Shown here: positions 31,117-42,189 of the stretch, one piece after another
Layout of the letters: every line of letters begins with the position of its first letter
Numbering within the stretch: position 1 is the first letter of the stretch
Source of the DNA: Burkholderiaceae bacterium
Lineage (GTDB): Bacteria > Pseudomonadota > Gammaproteobacteria > Burkholderiales > Burkholderiaceae_C
NCBI GenBank assembly: GCA_019234815.1
Contig: JAFALA010000068.1
Location: forward strand, 1 to 64,000
Direction: 5' to 3'
Length of the DNA: 64,000 bases
The notes under the pieces: model-generated
Told to the model about the DNA's origin: nothing
Seen by the model: the letters and a program-made list of their open reading frames with translations, nothing else
Databases searched by the model: none
Position numbers and translations under genes: made by a program

Positions 31117-31416
31117 CTGGGCCTTGTTCAGGGCGCCGACTTTCGTGGCGGCGAGCTGGCCGCTCTTGAACAGCATCAGGGTGGGAATGCCGCGAATGCC
31201 GAACTTGGCGGGCACTTCGCGGTTTTCGTCGACGTTCATCTTGGCGATCTGCACGCGGCCTTCGTAACTCTTGGAGACATCGTCCAGGATCGGGGCAATC
31301 ATCTTGCAGGGGCCGCACCATTCGGCCCAGTAATCGACCAGCACGGGCGTGTCGGACTGGATGACGTCGGCTTCGAAAGATGCGTCGGAAATGTGTTTGA
31401 TCAGTTCACTGCTCAT
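31087..31416 (-). CDS. trxA: Thioredoxin
   Basis: This 109-residue cytosolic disulfide reductase has the active site AEWCGPCKM near residue 32 and the cis-Pro region [11 protein letters not shown] near 75. The start [15 protein letters not shown] at 31416 is canonical, preceded by a purine-rich ribosome-binding site. It reduces ribonucleotide reductase and other partners through thioredoxin reductase. It is followed by rho, a common neighbour in proteobacteria. Confidence 0.97.
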   Translation of the reverse strand: MSSELIKHISDASFEADVIQSDTPVLVDYWAEWCGPCKMIAPILDDVSKSYEGRVQIAKMNVDENREVPAKFGIRGIPTLMLFKSGQLAATKVGALNKAQLTSFLDANL

Positions 31417-31544
31417 GGAAGGAATCCTTGGACGGGCGGGGCTTGGGCATTCTGACACAAAGCCCAAGCCCCTGTTAGGGACTGCGCAAAAGGCGTCGGT
31501 GTGTTCTGCGTGTCCTCTTGATCGCATCGATCACGCGCCATGTG

Positions 31545-31580
31545 AAAAGAGGCTGGGAGTCAGGACTTCCAGCCTCTTTT
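31545..31580 (-). terminator. Terminator of the tRNA-Pro gene
   Basis: AAAAGAGGCTGG (31545-31556) and CCAGCCTCTTTT (31569-31580) form a perfect 12-bp stem. Read on the minus strand it follows the tRNA and ends in a T run. Confidence 0.85.
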
Positions 31581-31602
31581 CAGGAATATCAGGTATTCAA
31601 GA

Positions 31603-31679
31603 TGGTCGGGGCGAGACGATTCGAACGTCCGACCCTCTGCTCCCAAAGCAGATGCGCTACCAGGCTGCGCTACGCCCCG
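31603..31679 (-). tRNA. tRNA-Pro (anticodon TGG)
   Basis: This 77-nt minus-strand cloverleaf starts CGGGGCG, with D-arm AGCGCAGCCTGGTAGCGC, anticodon loop TTTGGGA (anticodon TGG), T-loop TTCGAAT and an encoded CCA. A TAGAAT -10-like box lies about 13 bp upstream (31692-31697). It reads CCA and other CCN proline codons. Confidence 0.96.
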
Positions 31680-31928
31680 ACTGAGCCTTGCATTCTAGCC
31701 TGAGTTTTCATGGCCCCCGGAGTTCTTGCCTCCAGGTGCGCGCGGATGTCGGTTGGACTGCGGTGGTGGGGTTGCGGCCGCGTTGATGCAGGAACTGTCG
31801 CTTGAATGCTGCAAAACCGCGCGCGAATACCTCAATCTGGGGGATTCGCGAGGAAAGGGTCGAGGAGAAAAAATCTTGTCATATCGCATGTTCATCATGC
31901 ACATCAAACGCCGCGTCAGGAGCTTGCC

Positions 31929-32309
31929 ATGCCTCAGGTGTATTCCGTCGGACATCGATCGTTGTGGGTCAGCGCCATGGCCTATCTGTTGATGACGCTG
32001 GGGCTGGTCGGCCTCAGTGCCGCGGCTTGCGCCTGGTGGCTGGGCAACCTGGCTGCATTGCCGCTGTCCCTGTGGGCGGTATTGGCCGTGCCGGCTGGCT
32101 TTGCCTTGCTGCGCCGGCTGGAATGGGGCCGCTGGCTGGGCTGCGCGACTTTGCTCAGCCTGCTGCCGGCCATGCTGCTGGGCCTGTGGCTGGTGCGCGT
32201 TCAGGTGCTCAACGTCTGGGTGGCCTTGATTTGCCTGGCCTTGGGGGCCGGCAAGCTGGGCCTGCTGAACCACCTGTATTCGCGCCCGGTGCAGCAGGAA
32301 TTCGCCTGA
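31929..32309 (+). CDS. Small integral membrane protein, function unknown
   Basis: AGGAG lies 6 bp before the ATG at 31929. The 126-residue product has four hydrophobic segments (SAMAYLLMTLGLVGLSAAACAW, LAALPLSLWAVLAVPAGFALL, CATLLSLLPAMLLGLWLVRV and LNVWVALICLALGAG). No domain is recognised. An earlier in-frame ATG at 31806 is not supported by a ribosome-binding site. It is followed by the converging YchJ gene. Confidence 0.65.
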   Translation: MPQVYSVGHRSLWVSAMAYLLMTLGLVGLSAAACAWWLGNLAALPLSLWAVLAVPAGFALLRRLEWGRWLGCATLLSLLPAMLLGLWLVRVQVLNVWVALICLALGAGKLGLLNHLYSRPVQQEFA

Positions 32310-32328
32310 TTGCGCCTGCGTCGCGCAT

Positions 32329-32769
32329 TCAGCGCATCTCGCCCGCAAGGTAGTACCAGACGGAGTCCTCGCGCACGAATCGGCTGATCTCGTGCAGCCG
32401 ATGGGCCCGGCCGCCGAATTTGCTGCGCGCCACGAATTCAACGGTCGCATGATCGGCATCCTGGACATGGTGCGCCTTGACCTCCAGCCCGAGCCATTTC
32501 AGCCCTGGCTCGTTGGGCCCCAAATGGGCGGGGCGTGTGCTGGCATGCCAGGTTGCCAGCAGGTAGTCGAGCCGGTCCAGCACATAAGCGCTGTATCGGG
32601 AGCGCATCAGCATGGACGCGTCCGCGGCGCCGAGTTCGCCGGAATCGGCGTGGCGCTGGTGAAGCGCGCCGCAGCATTGCAGGTAGCTCAAGTTGCCGCC
32701 GGGGGGCTGGCAAGGGCACAAGAGGGTAGCAAACCGGGCAGCGGGTGATTCGGGTTGGCGCGCTTTCAT
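32329..32769 (-). CDS. YchJ family protein (UPF0225)
   Basis: This 146-residue cytosolic protein has CPCQPPGGNLSYLQCCGALH near the N-terminus, a SEC-C-like Cys cluster expected to bind zinc, then LMRSRYSAYVLDRLDYLLATWHASTRP, the NTF2-like core signature of YchJ. Function is not known. It diverges from uvrD. Confidence 0.88.
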   Translation of the reverse strand: MKARQPESPAARFATLLCPCQPPGGNLSYLQCCGALHQRHADSGELGAADASMLMRSRYSAYVLDRLDYLLATWHASTRPAHLGPNEPGLKWLGLEVKAHHVQDADHATVEFVARSKFGGRAHRLHEISRFVREDSVWYYLAGEMR

Positions 32770-32803
32770 GGGGGCGCATCATGCCAGCTTCTAAAATGTC
32801 GCG

Positions 32804-35200
<2,397 letters not shown>

Positions 35201-35212
35201 ATCCCGGCCGCC

Positions 35213-36040
35213 TCAAGCCACTTCGTTCAAGGGTAGGTCGCGCGGGGCGCCGAACATGAAGCAGTCGACGAAGGTGAAGTACAGCGAGGCGTAGAACACC
35301 GTGCTGAGCAGCAGCCCCAGGCTCAAGCTCATCATGGGGACGGCACCGGGCAGCTCGAACAGGGTCAGGATCAGGCTGGTGATCACGCACAGGCTCACCA
35401 TCACGCCGAACCAGCACAGCGCGCTGACGGTGAAGGCCGCGCGATTGCGCCACACCCCCAGGGTGCTGGAAAACAGCGCCTGCATCGCGCCCTGGCCGCC
35501 CCAGTGCACCAAGGCCGGCGCGTGCCAGAACGGCACCGACAGCGTGGCCAGCAGGCCGACGCGGGCCACGATGCCCCAGAGCAGGCGCGGGTCGGTCATG
35601 GCGGCTTCCAGTGCGCTCGGGTCGACCGTGCCTTTTGACAGCAGGTCCTGCAGGTTTTGCAAGGCGCCTTCGTCGATCCAGTCCGCCAGCGCCATGATGC
35701 CGATGGTGGCCAGCGCATAGGCCAGGCCCAGGGCCAATTGCGTATTCCTGCGCTGCGGCGTGAGCTTCAGGGGCGAAATGAACACGGTCAACGTCGGACG
35801 CTTGCCTTGCAGGATCTGGTGGGTGGCCAGCATGAAACCCAGCGACACCAGGGGCAGGGCGGCTAGCACGAGCACGCTGCCGATGCCTGGAATCAGCGCC
35901 ACCACCATGCCGCTGAACATGAAGCCCAGCAGCAGCATCAGCAGGCTCATGGGCTTGCGCTGGAACACCTTGAAGCCGTGCCTGACCCACAGCACGCCAT
36001 TGCGCGCGGGAACCGTTTGCAAGTGCAGCGTGATGCTCAT
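35213..36040 (-). CDS. BPSS1780 family membrane protein
   Basis: This 275-residue inner-membrane protein has about six hydrophobic segments in pairs (MSLLMLLLGFMFSGMVVALIPG, SVLVLAALPLVSLGFMLA, LALGLAYALATIGIMALAD, and three near the C-terminus). This matches the conserved but uncharacterised BPSS1780 family of Burkholderiales. Its ATG overlaps the thrB stop (ATGA), so the two are translationally coupled. Confidence 0.8.
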   Translation of the reverse strand: MSITLHLQTVPARNGVLWVRHGFKVFQRKPMSLLMLLLGFMFSGMVVALIPGIGSVLVLAALPLVSLGFMLATHQILQGKRPTLTVFISPLKLTPQRRNTQLALGLAYALATIGIMALADWIDEGALQNLQDLLSKGTVDPSALEAAMTDPRLLWGIVARVGLLATLSVPFWHAPALVHWGGQGAMQALFSSTLGVWRNRAAFTVSALCWFGVMVSLCVITSLILTLFELPGAVPMMSLSLGLLLSTVFYASLYFTFVDCFMFGAPRDLPLNEVA

Positions 36041-37020
36041 GTCTGCTGCTCCGTGCTGAGAGCGTGCCAGGGCTGCTCGATGCGCGCGCGCAGCACCCGT
36101 TCAAAATGGGTCGGGTCGTGCGGCTTGAGCAACGCGGCTTCGCGCGGCAGATGAAAGTCCCACAGCCTGGAAATCCAGAAGCGCAAGGCTGCGGCGCGCA
36201 TCAGGGCCGGCAGCAGGCGGTGTTCGCCGGCGCTGAGCGCGCGAACACCTTCGTAGGCGCGGACGAAGGCGCTGGCGCGGTCGGTGTCGAGCACGCCGGT
36301 TTCCAGCGTGATGCACCAGTCGTTCAAGCACACGGCAAGATCGAACAGCCAGGTGTCGACGCCTGCGAAATAGAAATCGAAGAATCCGCTGAGCATTTCG
36401 CGGCCTGGCAGGCCATCGAACATCACGTTGTCGCGGAACAGGTCGGCGTGGATGGGTCCGCGCGGCAGCTCGGCGTAGGACTGCGAGGCGGCCAGCTGCT
36501 GCTGGAAGCGCAATTCCTGCTGCAACAGCTCGGCCTGTTCAGGCTCCAGGAACGGCAGCACCACCGGCACCGTCTGCGTCCACCAGCTCAGGCCGCGCAG
36601 ATTTTCCTGATGCAGCTCGAAATCCTGTCCGGCCAGATGCATGCGGGCCAGGCCCGCACCCACCTGGGCGCAGTGCTGGGCGGTTGGCGCCAGCTGATGG
36701 CCGCCCTTGAGCTTGTTCACCACGGCGGCCGGCTTGCCGCACAAGGTGTGCAGGATGTGGCCTTGCGCGTCGGCCTGGGGATCGGGCACCAGTACGCCCT
36801 GGCTGGCAAGATGCTTCATCAGGCCCAGGTAGAACGGCAGTTGCTCGAAGCCCAGCCGCTCGAAGATCGTCAGGACATAGTCGCCCTGGTCGGTGGTGAG
36901 AAAGTAGTTGGTATTTTCAATGCCGGCGGTGATGCCGCGCAGGGACTCGATGCGTCCCAAGGAGAGTTCGCTGACCAAGTCTTGGGCCAACGGCAGCGGG
37001 ACTTCAGTGAAAACAGCCAT
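36037..37020 (-). CDS. thrB: Homoserine kinase (ThrB2, choline kinase-like fold)
   Basis: This 327-residue enzyme phosphorylates homoserine in threonine synthesis. It has the aminoglycoside phosphotransferase-like fold: GITAGIENTNYFLTTD near residue 30, GPIHADLFRDNVMFDG (catalytic loop, Brenner motif) near 190 and GFFDFYFAGVDTWLFDLAVCLNDW (metal-binding Asp), split over about 212-235. Start MAVFTEVPLPLAQDL is typical. It neighbours a DUF2782 gene and polA, as in pseudomonads. Confidence 0.94.
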   Translation of the reverse strand: MAVFTEVPLPLAQDLVSELSLGRIESLRGITAGIENTNYFLTTDQGDYVLTIFERLGFEQLPFYLGLMKHLASQGVLVPDPQADAQGHILHTLCGKPAAVVNKLKGGHQLAPTAQHCAQVGAGLARMHLAGQDFELHQENLRGLSWWTQTVPVVLPFLEPEQAELLQQELRFQQQLAASQSYAELPRGPIHADLFRDNVMFDGLPGREMLSGFFDFYFAGVDTWLFDLAVCLNDWCITLETGVLDTDRASAFVRAYEGVRALSAGEHRLLPALMRAAALRFWISRLWDFHLPREAALLKPHDPTHFERVLRARIEQPWHALSTEQQT

Positions 37021-37073
37021 GGATTGATGCGTACGTGAGCACGTGCGAGCGAAGGCGCTCAGCCCGCAATTGC

Positions 37074-37517
37074 TTAGAAACTGAACAGATGCCAGACGCG
37101 CTGGCCGGCGGCGCCGCGCGAGGAGCCCGCGCTGTTGGAGAGGTCGCGGCTGGCGTCGCCCATGATGATTTCGTAATCAGGGGCCTTGCTGCCCTTGGGA
37201 TGGACCTTGACTTGCTGGGTCTGGCCGCGCACGCTGCGTTCCTCGATGCGGTTGCTGTCGTCTTCCAGTATGGTTTCCCTGACCACGGGCTCCGGCGTGC
37301 GGCTGGCCAGTTGCTCGCCTTGGGCGGCGGCCTGATGGGCCGAGGGCTGGGGGGGCGATCCCTCGTCGGCATGCACGCTTGCAGCGCCAAGCGCGGCACC
37401 CAGTGCCAGGCCGGCCAGCGCCAGCCGTGAGACGCGGGCGCCACGGCCATGGCGGCCGTCATGATCGGGGGCGGCATGCAGGGCGCTTGCCTGTGATGGG
37501 TCGAAGTGGGCGTGCAT
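37074..37517 (-). CDS. DUF2782-type periplasmic protein
   Basis: This 147-residue protein has an Ala-rich signal segment (LALAGLALGAALGAASVHA, about 32-50) and then a region (VVRETILEDDSNRIEERSV and KVHPKGSKAPDYEIIMG) that fits the DUF2782 family. The genomic position between thrB and polA is where this family is usually found. Function unknown. The first 30 residues before the signal are His-rich; a later start is possible. Confidence 0.65.
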   Translation of the reverse strand: MHAHFDPSQASALHAAPDHDGRHGRGARVSRLALAGLALGAALGAASVHADEGSPPQPSAHQAAAQGEQLASRTPEPVVRETILEDDSNRIEERSVRGQTQQVKVHPKGSKAPDYEIIMGDASRDLSNSAGSSRGAAGQRVWHLFSF

Positions 37518-37595
37518 GGGGCCATTCTAAGCGCGCGGCCCCGGGTGGGTCATTCACGTCCATCCGGGCTGCGCGCTTGCGTGACAATGCGCGCC

Positions 37596-40358
37596 ATGAG
37601 CAAACCCATCCTGCTGCTGGTCGACGGTTCCAGCTATCTTTACCGTGCCTATCACGCCATGCCGGACTTGCGCGGTCCTGGCGGACAGCCCACCGGCGCC
37701 GTGCATGGCATGGTGGCGATGATGAAGCGCCTGCGTGAGCAGGTGGGCGCGGAGCACGCGGTCTGCGTGTTCGATGCCAAGGGCCCGACCTTCCGCGACG
37801 AGTGGTACCCGGAGTACAAGGCGCAGCGGGCGCCTATGCCCGATGCCTTGCGCGAGCAGATTGCCCCCATCCACGAGGTGGTGAAGCTGCTGGGCTGGCC
37901 CGTGCTGGAAGTGCCGGGCATCGAGGCGGACGATGCCATCGGCACACTGGCCAAGGTGGCGTCCGGGCAGGGGCACCAGGTCATCATCTCGACCGGCGAC
38001 AAGGACATGGCGCAGCTCGTCAATGCCGACGTCTCGCTGATCAACACCATGAGCAACGAGCGCCTTGACGAAGCCGGCGTGCTCGAGAAATTCGGCGTGC
38101 CGCCCGAGCGCATCATCGACTACCTGTCGCTGATGGGCGATACTGTCGACAACGTGCCCGGCGTCGAGAAGGTCGGCCCCAAGACCGCCGCCAAGTGGAT
38201 CGCCGAGTACGGCTCGCTGGACGGCGTGATCGCCCATGCCGACAAGGTCAAGGGCGTGGCCGGCGAGAACTTGCGCAAGGCGCTGGACTGGCTCCCCATG
38301 GGCCGCAAGCTGGTGACGGTGGTGCTGGATTGCGACCTGAGCGCGCACGTGCCGAACTGGCCTCAACTCGATGCGCTGGCCCTGCAACCGGCCGATTCGG
38401 CGGGCCTGCTCGACTTCTTCAACCGCTACGGCTTCAAGACCTGGAAGCGCGAGCTTGAAGCGTCCGCGTCGGCGCCGGCCGAACGCATGCCCGCAGGCGA
38501 GACGGCTGATTTGTTCGCCGACCCCGTGCCTCCGGCTGAGGCCGCAACCATTGCGACCCACTATGAAACCGTGCTCAGCTGGGAGCAGTTCGACCGCTGG
38601 CTGGACAAGATCAAGGCCGCGCCTTTGACCGCCCTGGACACCGAGACCGATTCCCTCGATGCCATGCAGGCCCGCATCGTCGGCATGTCGCTCAGCGTCA
38701 AGTCCGGCGAGGCTGCCTATCTGCCCCTGCGCCATGAGGGGCCGGACGCGCCGCAGCAGCTGCCGTTGGATGAAGTCCTGGCGCGCCTGAAGCCCTGGCT
38801 GGAGGATGCGAGCAAGAAAAAGCTGGGCCAGCACGCCAAGTATGACACCCATGTGTTCGCCAATCGCGGTATTGCCGTGGCCGGCTATGTGCACGACACC
38901 ATGCTGGAAAGCTATGTGCTTGAAGCCCACAAGACGCACGGCCTGGAAGCACTCGCCGAGCGCCACCTGGGACGCCATGGCCTGAGCTACGAAGACCTGT
39001 GCGGCAAGGGCGCGCACCAGATTCCCTTTGCCCAGGTCGATGTGGACAAGGCCTCCCAATACGCCTGCGAAGACTCCGACATGTGCCTGCACGTGCACGA
39101 GCTGCTGTTGCCGCGCCTGGAGGCCGATGCGGGACTGAAGTTCGTTTACGAGCAGATCGAGATGCCGGTGTCGGCCCTGCTGGCGCGCATCGAGCGCAAT
39201 GGCGTGCTGATCGACGCTGCGCGCCTGCAGGCGCAGAGCCATGAGATTGCGCAGCGCCTGGTCGTGATCGAGCAGCAGGCGCAGGAGATGGCCGGCCAGC
39301 CCTTCAACATGGGTTCGCCAAAGCAGATCGGCGACATCCTCTTCAACAAGCTGGGCCTGCCCATCGTGAAGAAGACCGCCACCGGCGCGCCCTCGACCGA
39401 CGAGGAGGTGCTCGACAAGCTTGCCGCGGACTACCCGCTGCCCGCCAAGATCCTCGAATACCGGGGCCTGGCCAAGCTCAAGACCACCTACACCGACAAG
39501 CTGCCGCTGATGGTCAATGCCCAAACGGGCCGCGTGCACACCACCTATGCGCAGGCCGTGGCGGTGACCGGGCGCCTGGCTAGCAACGACCCCAATCTGC
39601 AGAACATTCCCATCCGCACGGCCGAGGGCCGGCGCGTGCGCGAGGCCTTCATCGCGCCGCCCGGACATAAGATCGTCAGCGCCGACTACTCGCAGATCGA
39701 ACTGCGCATCATGGCGCACATCAGCGAAGACCCCGGCCTGCTGCGCGCCTTCCAGGACGGCCTGGATGTGCACCGCGCCACGGCTTCCGAGGTTTTTGGC
39801 GTGCCCGTGAACGAGGTCAGCAACGAACAGCGCCGCTACGCCAAGACCATCAACTTCGGCCTGATCTACGGCATGGGCGCGTTCGGCCTGGCGCAGAGTC
39901 TGGGCATCGAGCAAAAAGCCGCCAAGGACTACATCGACCGCTACTTCACCCGCTTTGCCGGGGTGAAGCGCTACATGGATGAAACCAAGGAGAGCGCCCG
40001 CAAGCTGGGCTATGTGTCGACCCTGTTCGGCCGCCGCATTTACCTGCCCGAGATCATGGGCGGCAACGGCCCGCGCAAGGCCGGCGCCGAGCGCCAGTCC
40101 ATCAATGCCCCCATGCAAGGCACGGCTGCCGACCTGATCAAGCTCGCCATGATTGCGGTGCAGAAGGAGCTGGACGCGCAAGCCAGGCAGACCCTGGTCG
40201 TGATGCAGGTGCACGACGAGCTGGTGTTCCAGGTGCCGGAATCGGAACTGGCCTGGATCCAGTCCGAGGTGCCGCGCCTGATGGCGGGCGTGGCGACGCT
40301 CAAGGTGCCCTTGCTGGCCGAAGTGGGAGTGGGGAACAACTGGGATGAGGCGCATTGA
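37596..40358 (+). CDS. polA: DNA polymerase I
   Basis: This 920-residue enzyme for Okazaki fragment processing and repair starts MSKPILLLVDGSSYLYRAYH at 37596. Three parts are visible. The 5'-3' exonuclease (1-300) shows EADDAIGTLA and STGDKDMAQLV. The 3'-5' proofreading domain (about 330-520) keeps its acidic residues (ALDTETDSLD, KYDTHVF, YACEDSDM). The family A polymerase (about 530-920) has SADYSQIELRIMAH, RRYAKTINFGLIYGMG and MQVHDELVFQV. It diverges from the DUF2782 gene. Confidence 0.98.
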   Translation: MSKPILLLVDGSSYLYRAYHAMPDLRGPGGQPTGAVHGMVAMMKRLREQVGAEHAVCVFDAKGPTFRDEWYPEYKAQRAPMPDALREQIAPIHEVVKLLGWPVLEVPGIEADDAIGTLAKVASGQGHQVIISTGDKDMAQLVNADVSLINTMSNERLDEAGVLEKFGVPPERIIDYLSLMGDTVDNVPGVEKVGPKTAAKWIAEYGSLDGVIAHADKVKGVAGENLRKALDWLPMGRKLVTVVLDCDLSAHVPNWPQLDALALQPADSAGLLDFFNRYGFKTWKRELEASASAPAERMPAGETADLFADPVPPAEAATIATHYETVLSWEQFDRWLDKIKAAPLTALDTETDSLDAMQARIVGMSLSVKSGEAAYLPLRHEGPDAPQQLPLDEVLARLKPWLEDASKKKLGQHAKYDTHVFANRGIAVAGYVHDTMLESYVLEAHKTHGLEALAERHLGRHGLSYEDLCGKGAHQIPFAQVDVDKASQYACEDSDMCLHVHELLLPRLEADAGLKFVYEQIEMPVSALLARIERNGVLIDAARLQAQSHEIAQRLVVIEQQAQEMAGQPFNMGSPKQIGDILFNKLGLPIVKKTATGAPSTDEEVLDKLAADYPLPAKILEYRGLAKLKTTYTDKLPLMVNAQTGRVHTTYAQAVAVTGRLASNDPNLQNIPIRTAEGRRVREAFIAPPGHKIVSADYSQIELRIMAHISEDPGLLRAFQDGLDVHRATASEVFGVPVNEVSNEQRRYAKTINFGLIYGMGAFGLAQSLGIEQKAAKDYIDRYFTRFAGVKRYMDETKESARKLGYVSTLFGRRIYLPEIMGGNGPRKAGAERQSINAPMQGTAADLIKLAMIAVQKELDAQARQTLVVMQVHDELVFQVPESELAWIQSEVPRLMAGVATLKVPLLAEVGVGNNWDEAH

Positions 40359-40421
40359 GCGACTGAGGGGCCAAAAGGCGAGGTTGATCCGCGCCTGTCC
40401 CAATGGTCCATGAGTTCTTGT

Positions 40422-41765
40422 TCAGAACACGTGGCGCATGCCCACCGCCAACGACAAGGTGTGGGCCTTGTAGCCAGCCCAGACCGGCCCGTTGACGTCG
40501 GACTCGGTGACCAGTCCATACAGGTCGGTGCGCTTGCTCAGGCTGTGGATGAGCTCGCCCACGTAGTACTTGGCGTTGCTGGTGTCAGACATGGTGGCCG
40601 CAGCGGCGTTGGCGCCGTACCGATTGGTGTTGCGCTGGTAGTAGCCCAGGTTGGCCTTCCAACCTGGCACGAAGGCATAGCTCGCGCCCAGCCAATACAT
40701 ATTCTCATTGCGCGGGTTGGTGTAGGCCGTGACTGACCACTGCGTGACGCTGACACCGCTCATTGAGCCAATGGACTGGTTGTAGGCCGGGTTGAATGGG
40801 TTCTCGGTGTGGATCTGCTCCCAGCCGCCCTTGAAGCTCCAGTCGTCATTCAATTGATAGGCTCCCAGCAGCGCATAGGCGTAGGTGTTGGCGAAGGTCA
40901 GCTTGAGCGTGTTGGTATAGGTCGGGTTGGAGGGCAGGCTGCCGGCGGCCAGTTGTGTGCTGCCCGAGGCAAGCTGCGCGTCGTGGTCGTTGACGTAGGC
41001 CGCGGCCAGCTTGAGCGGGCCCGACGTGAAATACAGCGTCGCGCCTTCGGCATTGCGCGTGTTCATGCTGCCGGAGACGCCGCCGAGGCGATACATCAGC
41101 TGGACCCGGAAGTTCTCGTTCAGGTCGACGCCGTATTTGATGGCGTTGTCCCAACGCGCCTCCGCGGTGAAGCCGCCGCCGTTGTAGCCGCCGTTGTAGA
41201 CCAGCGGATCCATGTAGCCGCTGTTGATGTCGAACTGCCCCAGCGCGTCGGCCATCACCGTTTGCTGGCGTCCGAAGCGCAGTTCACCTAGCGCCTTGCT
41301 CCTGAGACCGACGGTGGACTCACGTGCGAACAACTGACCATCGAACGAGCCTTCCTGTGTGGCGTAGGGCGTGTTGGCCTGTGAGTTGGCCACTGACAGG
41401 CGCACATTTGGCACGGTGCCCGCCGCCACGTTGATGGGGGACTCCAGCGTGAACACTGCTGCCAAGCCATCACCCAGGTCCTCGGACCCCTTGATGCCCC
41501 AGCGTGAAGGCGATAAACCGCCGTTGATCAGCGAGCTCACTCGCGCTTCGGTCTTGCCATTGGGGGCTGTGGCCGGGTTGTAGGTCACCGCACTGGTGGG
41601 CAGCGGCGTGACGTTGGCGGCGCCGTTCGGGTCGGCCGGATTGCCGTGGTCGGTTGTGACCAGGCCCAAGTCCGCAATGCCGTAGAGCTGAATGCTGGAA
41701 TCGGCATGCGCTGCACTCAACGCAGCAAGCAGCACGGCCGAAGCGGTGCAAGGCAAAAGTCGCAT
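40422..41765 (-). CDS. General trimeric porin (Gram-negative OmpC-like, betaproteobacterial)
   Basis: This 447-residue outer-membrane protein has signal peptide MRLLPCTASAVLLAALSAAHA, then the barrel start SSIQLYGIADLGLV, the porin signature SRWGIKGSEDLGDGLAAVFTLE split near 75-95, FARESTVGLRSKALGELRFGRQ split near 155-175, and a C-terminal strand ending in Phe (AVGMRHVF). It forms passive channels for small solutes. The start at 41765 has AGGAG upstream. An insertion-rich region around 50-70 (NGAANVTPLPTSAVTYNPAT) makes it a little longer than usual. Confidence 0.93.
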   Translation of the reverse strand: MRLLPCTASAVLLAALSAAHADSSIQLYGIADLGLVTTDHGNPADPNGAANVTPLPTSAVTYNPATAPNGKTEARVSSLINGGLSPSRWGIKGSEDLGDGLAAVFTLESPINVAAGTVPNVRLSVANSQANTPYATQEGSFDGQLFARESTVGLRSKALGELRFGRQQTVMADALGQFDINSGYMDPLVYNGGYNGGGFTAEARWDNAIKYGVDLNENFRVQLMYRLGGVSGSMNTRNAEGATLYFTSGPLKLAAAYVNDHDAQLASGSTQLAAGSLPSNPTYTNTLKLTFANTYAYALLGAYQLNDDWSFKGGWEQIHTENPFNPAYNQSIGSMSGVSVTQWSVTAYTNPRNENMYWLGASYAFVPGWKANLGYYQRNTNRYGANAAAATMSDTSNAKYYVGELIHSLSKRTDLYGLVTESDVNGPVWAGYKAHTLSLAVGMRHVF

Positions 41766-42009
41766 GGACAAGTCTCCTGATGGATTGGAATCGTGGGTCA
41801 GATGCACAACTTCAAGTGCAATCGCGATTCCAGCAGCAAAAAATGCTGTCGATCAGGGGCGAGGGCGCAGCTCGATTCGCCTGCGCGAGGGGTGATTTGA
41901 AATCGGGTTTGTCCTCGTCAGGGTGTGTGTTTTTGCCGACGAGGAATGAGTGCCACCGAATCCCCAAAGAAGACTGGGGGAGGTGAATGGAATCGAGGTA
42001 TTGGGGGTT

Positions 42010-42103
42010 GACGAGCCCGACCCCGGCACTGGTCACAACAGTTAGGGCTGCTTGGTTCCCCACCTGACCCGGTTGGCCGTGCTTCCATGCGAGGAGGCCC
42101 GTC
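42010..42103 (-). ncRNA. ffs: Signal recognition particle 4.5S RNA
   Basis: On the minus strand the core reads GTCAGG-TGG-GGAA-CCA-AGCAGC, which is the conserved SRP RNA domain IV: GGAA tetraloop, 3-bp stem and asymmetric loop that binds Ffh. The ends GACGGGCC and GGGCTCGTC pair over 8 bp with one G-U, giving a rod-like RNA of about 94 nt. A TACAAT -10 box sits 7 bp upstream of the deduced 5' end. The RNA guides membrane-protein ribosomes with Ffh and FtsY. The exact ends are inferred from pairing. Confidence 0.92.
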
Positions 42104-42110
42104 AAACGCT

Positions 42111-42116
42111 ATTGTA
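42111..42116 (-). promoter_or_regulatory. -10 box of ffs
   Basis: TACAAT on the minus strand, 7 bp before the deduced 5' end of the SRP RNA. No good -35 box is visible, and the upstream part lies next to the preceding terminator. Confidence 0.65.
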
Positions 42117-42135
42117 AGCGAAGCTGGACGGGCCC

Positions 42136-42162
42136 TGGAAAAACAGGCGCCTCAGCGCCTGT
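42136..42162 (-). terminator. Terminator of the PurM-like gene
   Basis: On the minus strand ACAGGCGC-TGAG-GCGCCTGT is a perfect 8-bp stem followed by a T run. Confidence 0.92.
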
Positions 42163-42189
42163 CCTTCTGTCCTTGTTTGCGATGGCGAC

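Noticed and set aside
37554-40403. Minus-strand open frame of 949 codons opposite polA
   Set aside because: Shadow of polA with low-complexity His/Leu/Gly content; the forward frame has all polymerase motifs.
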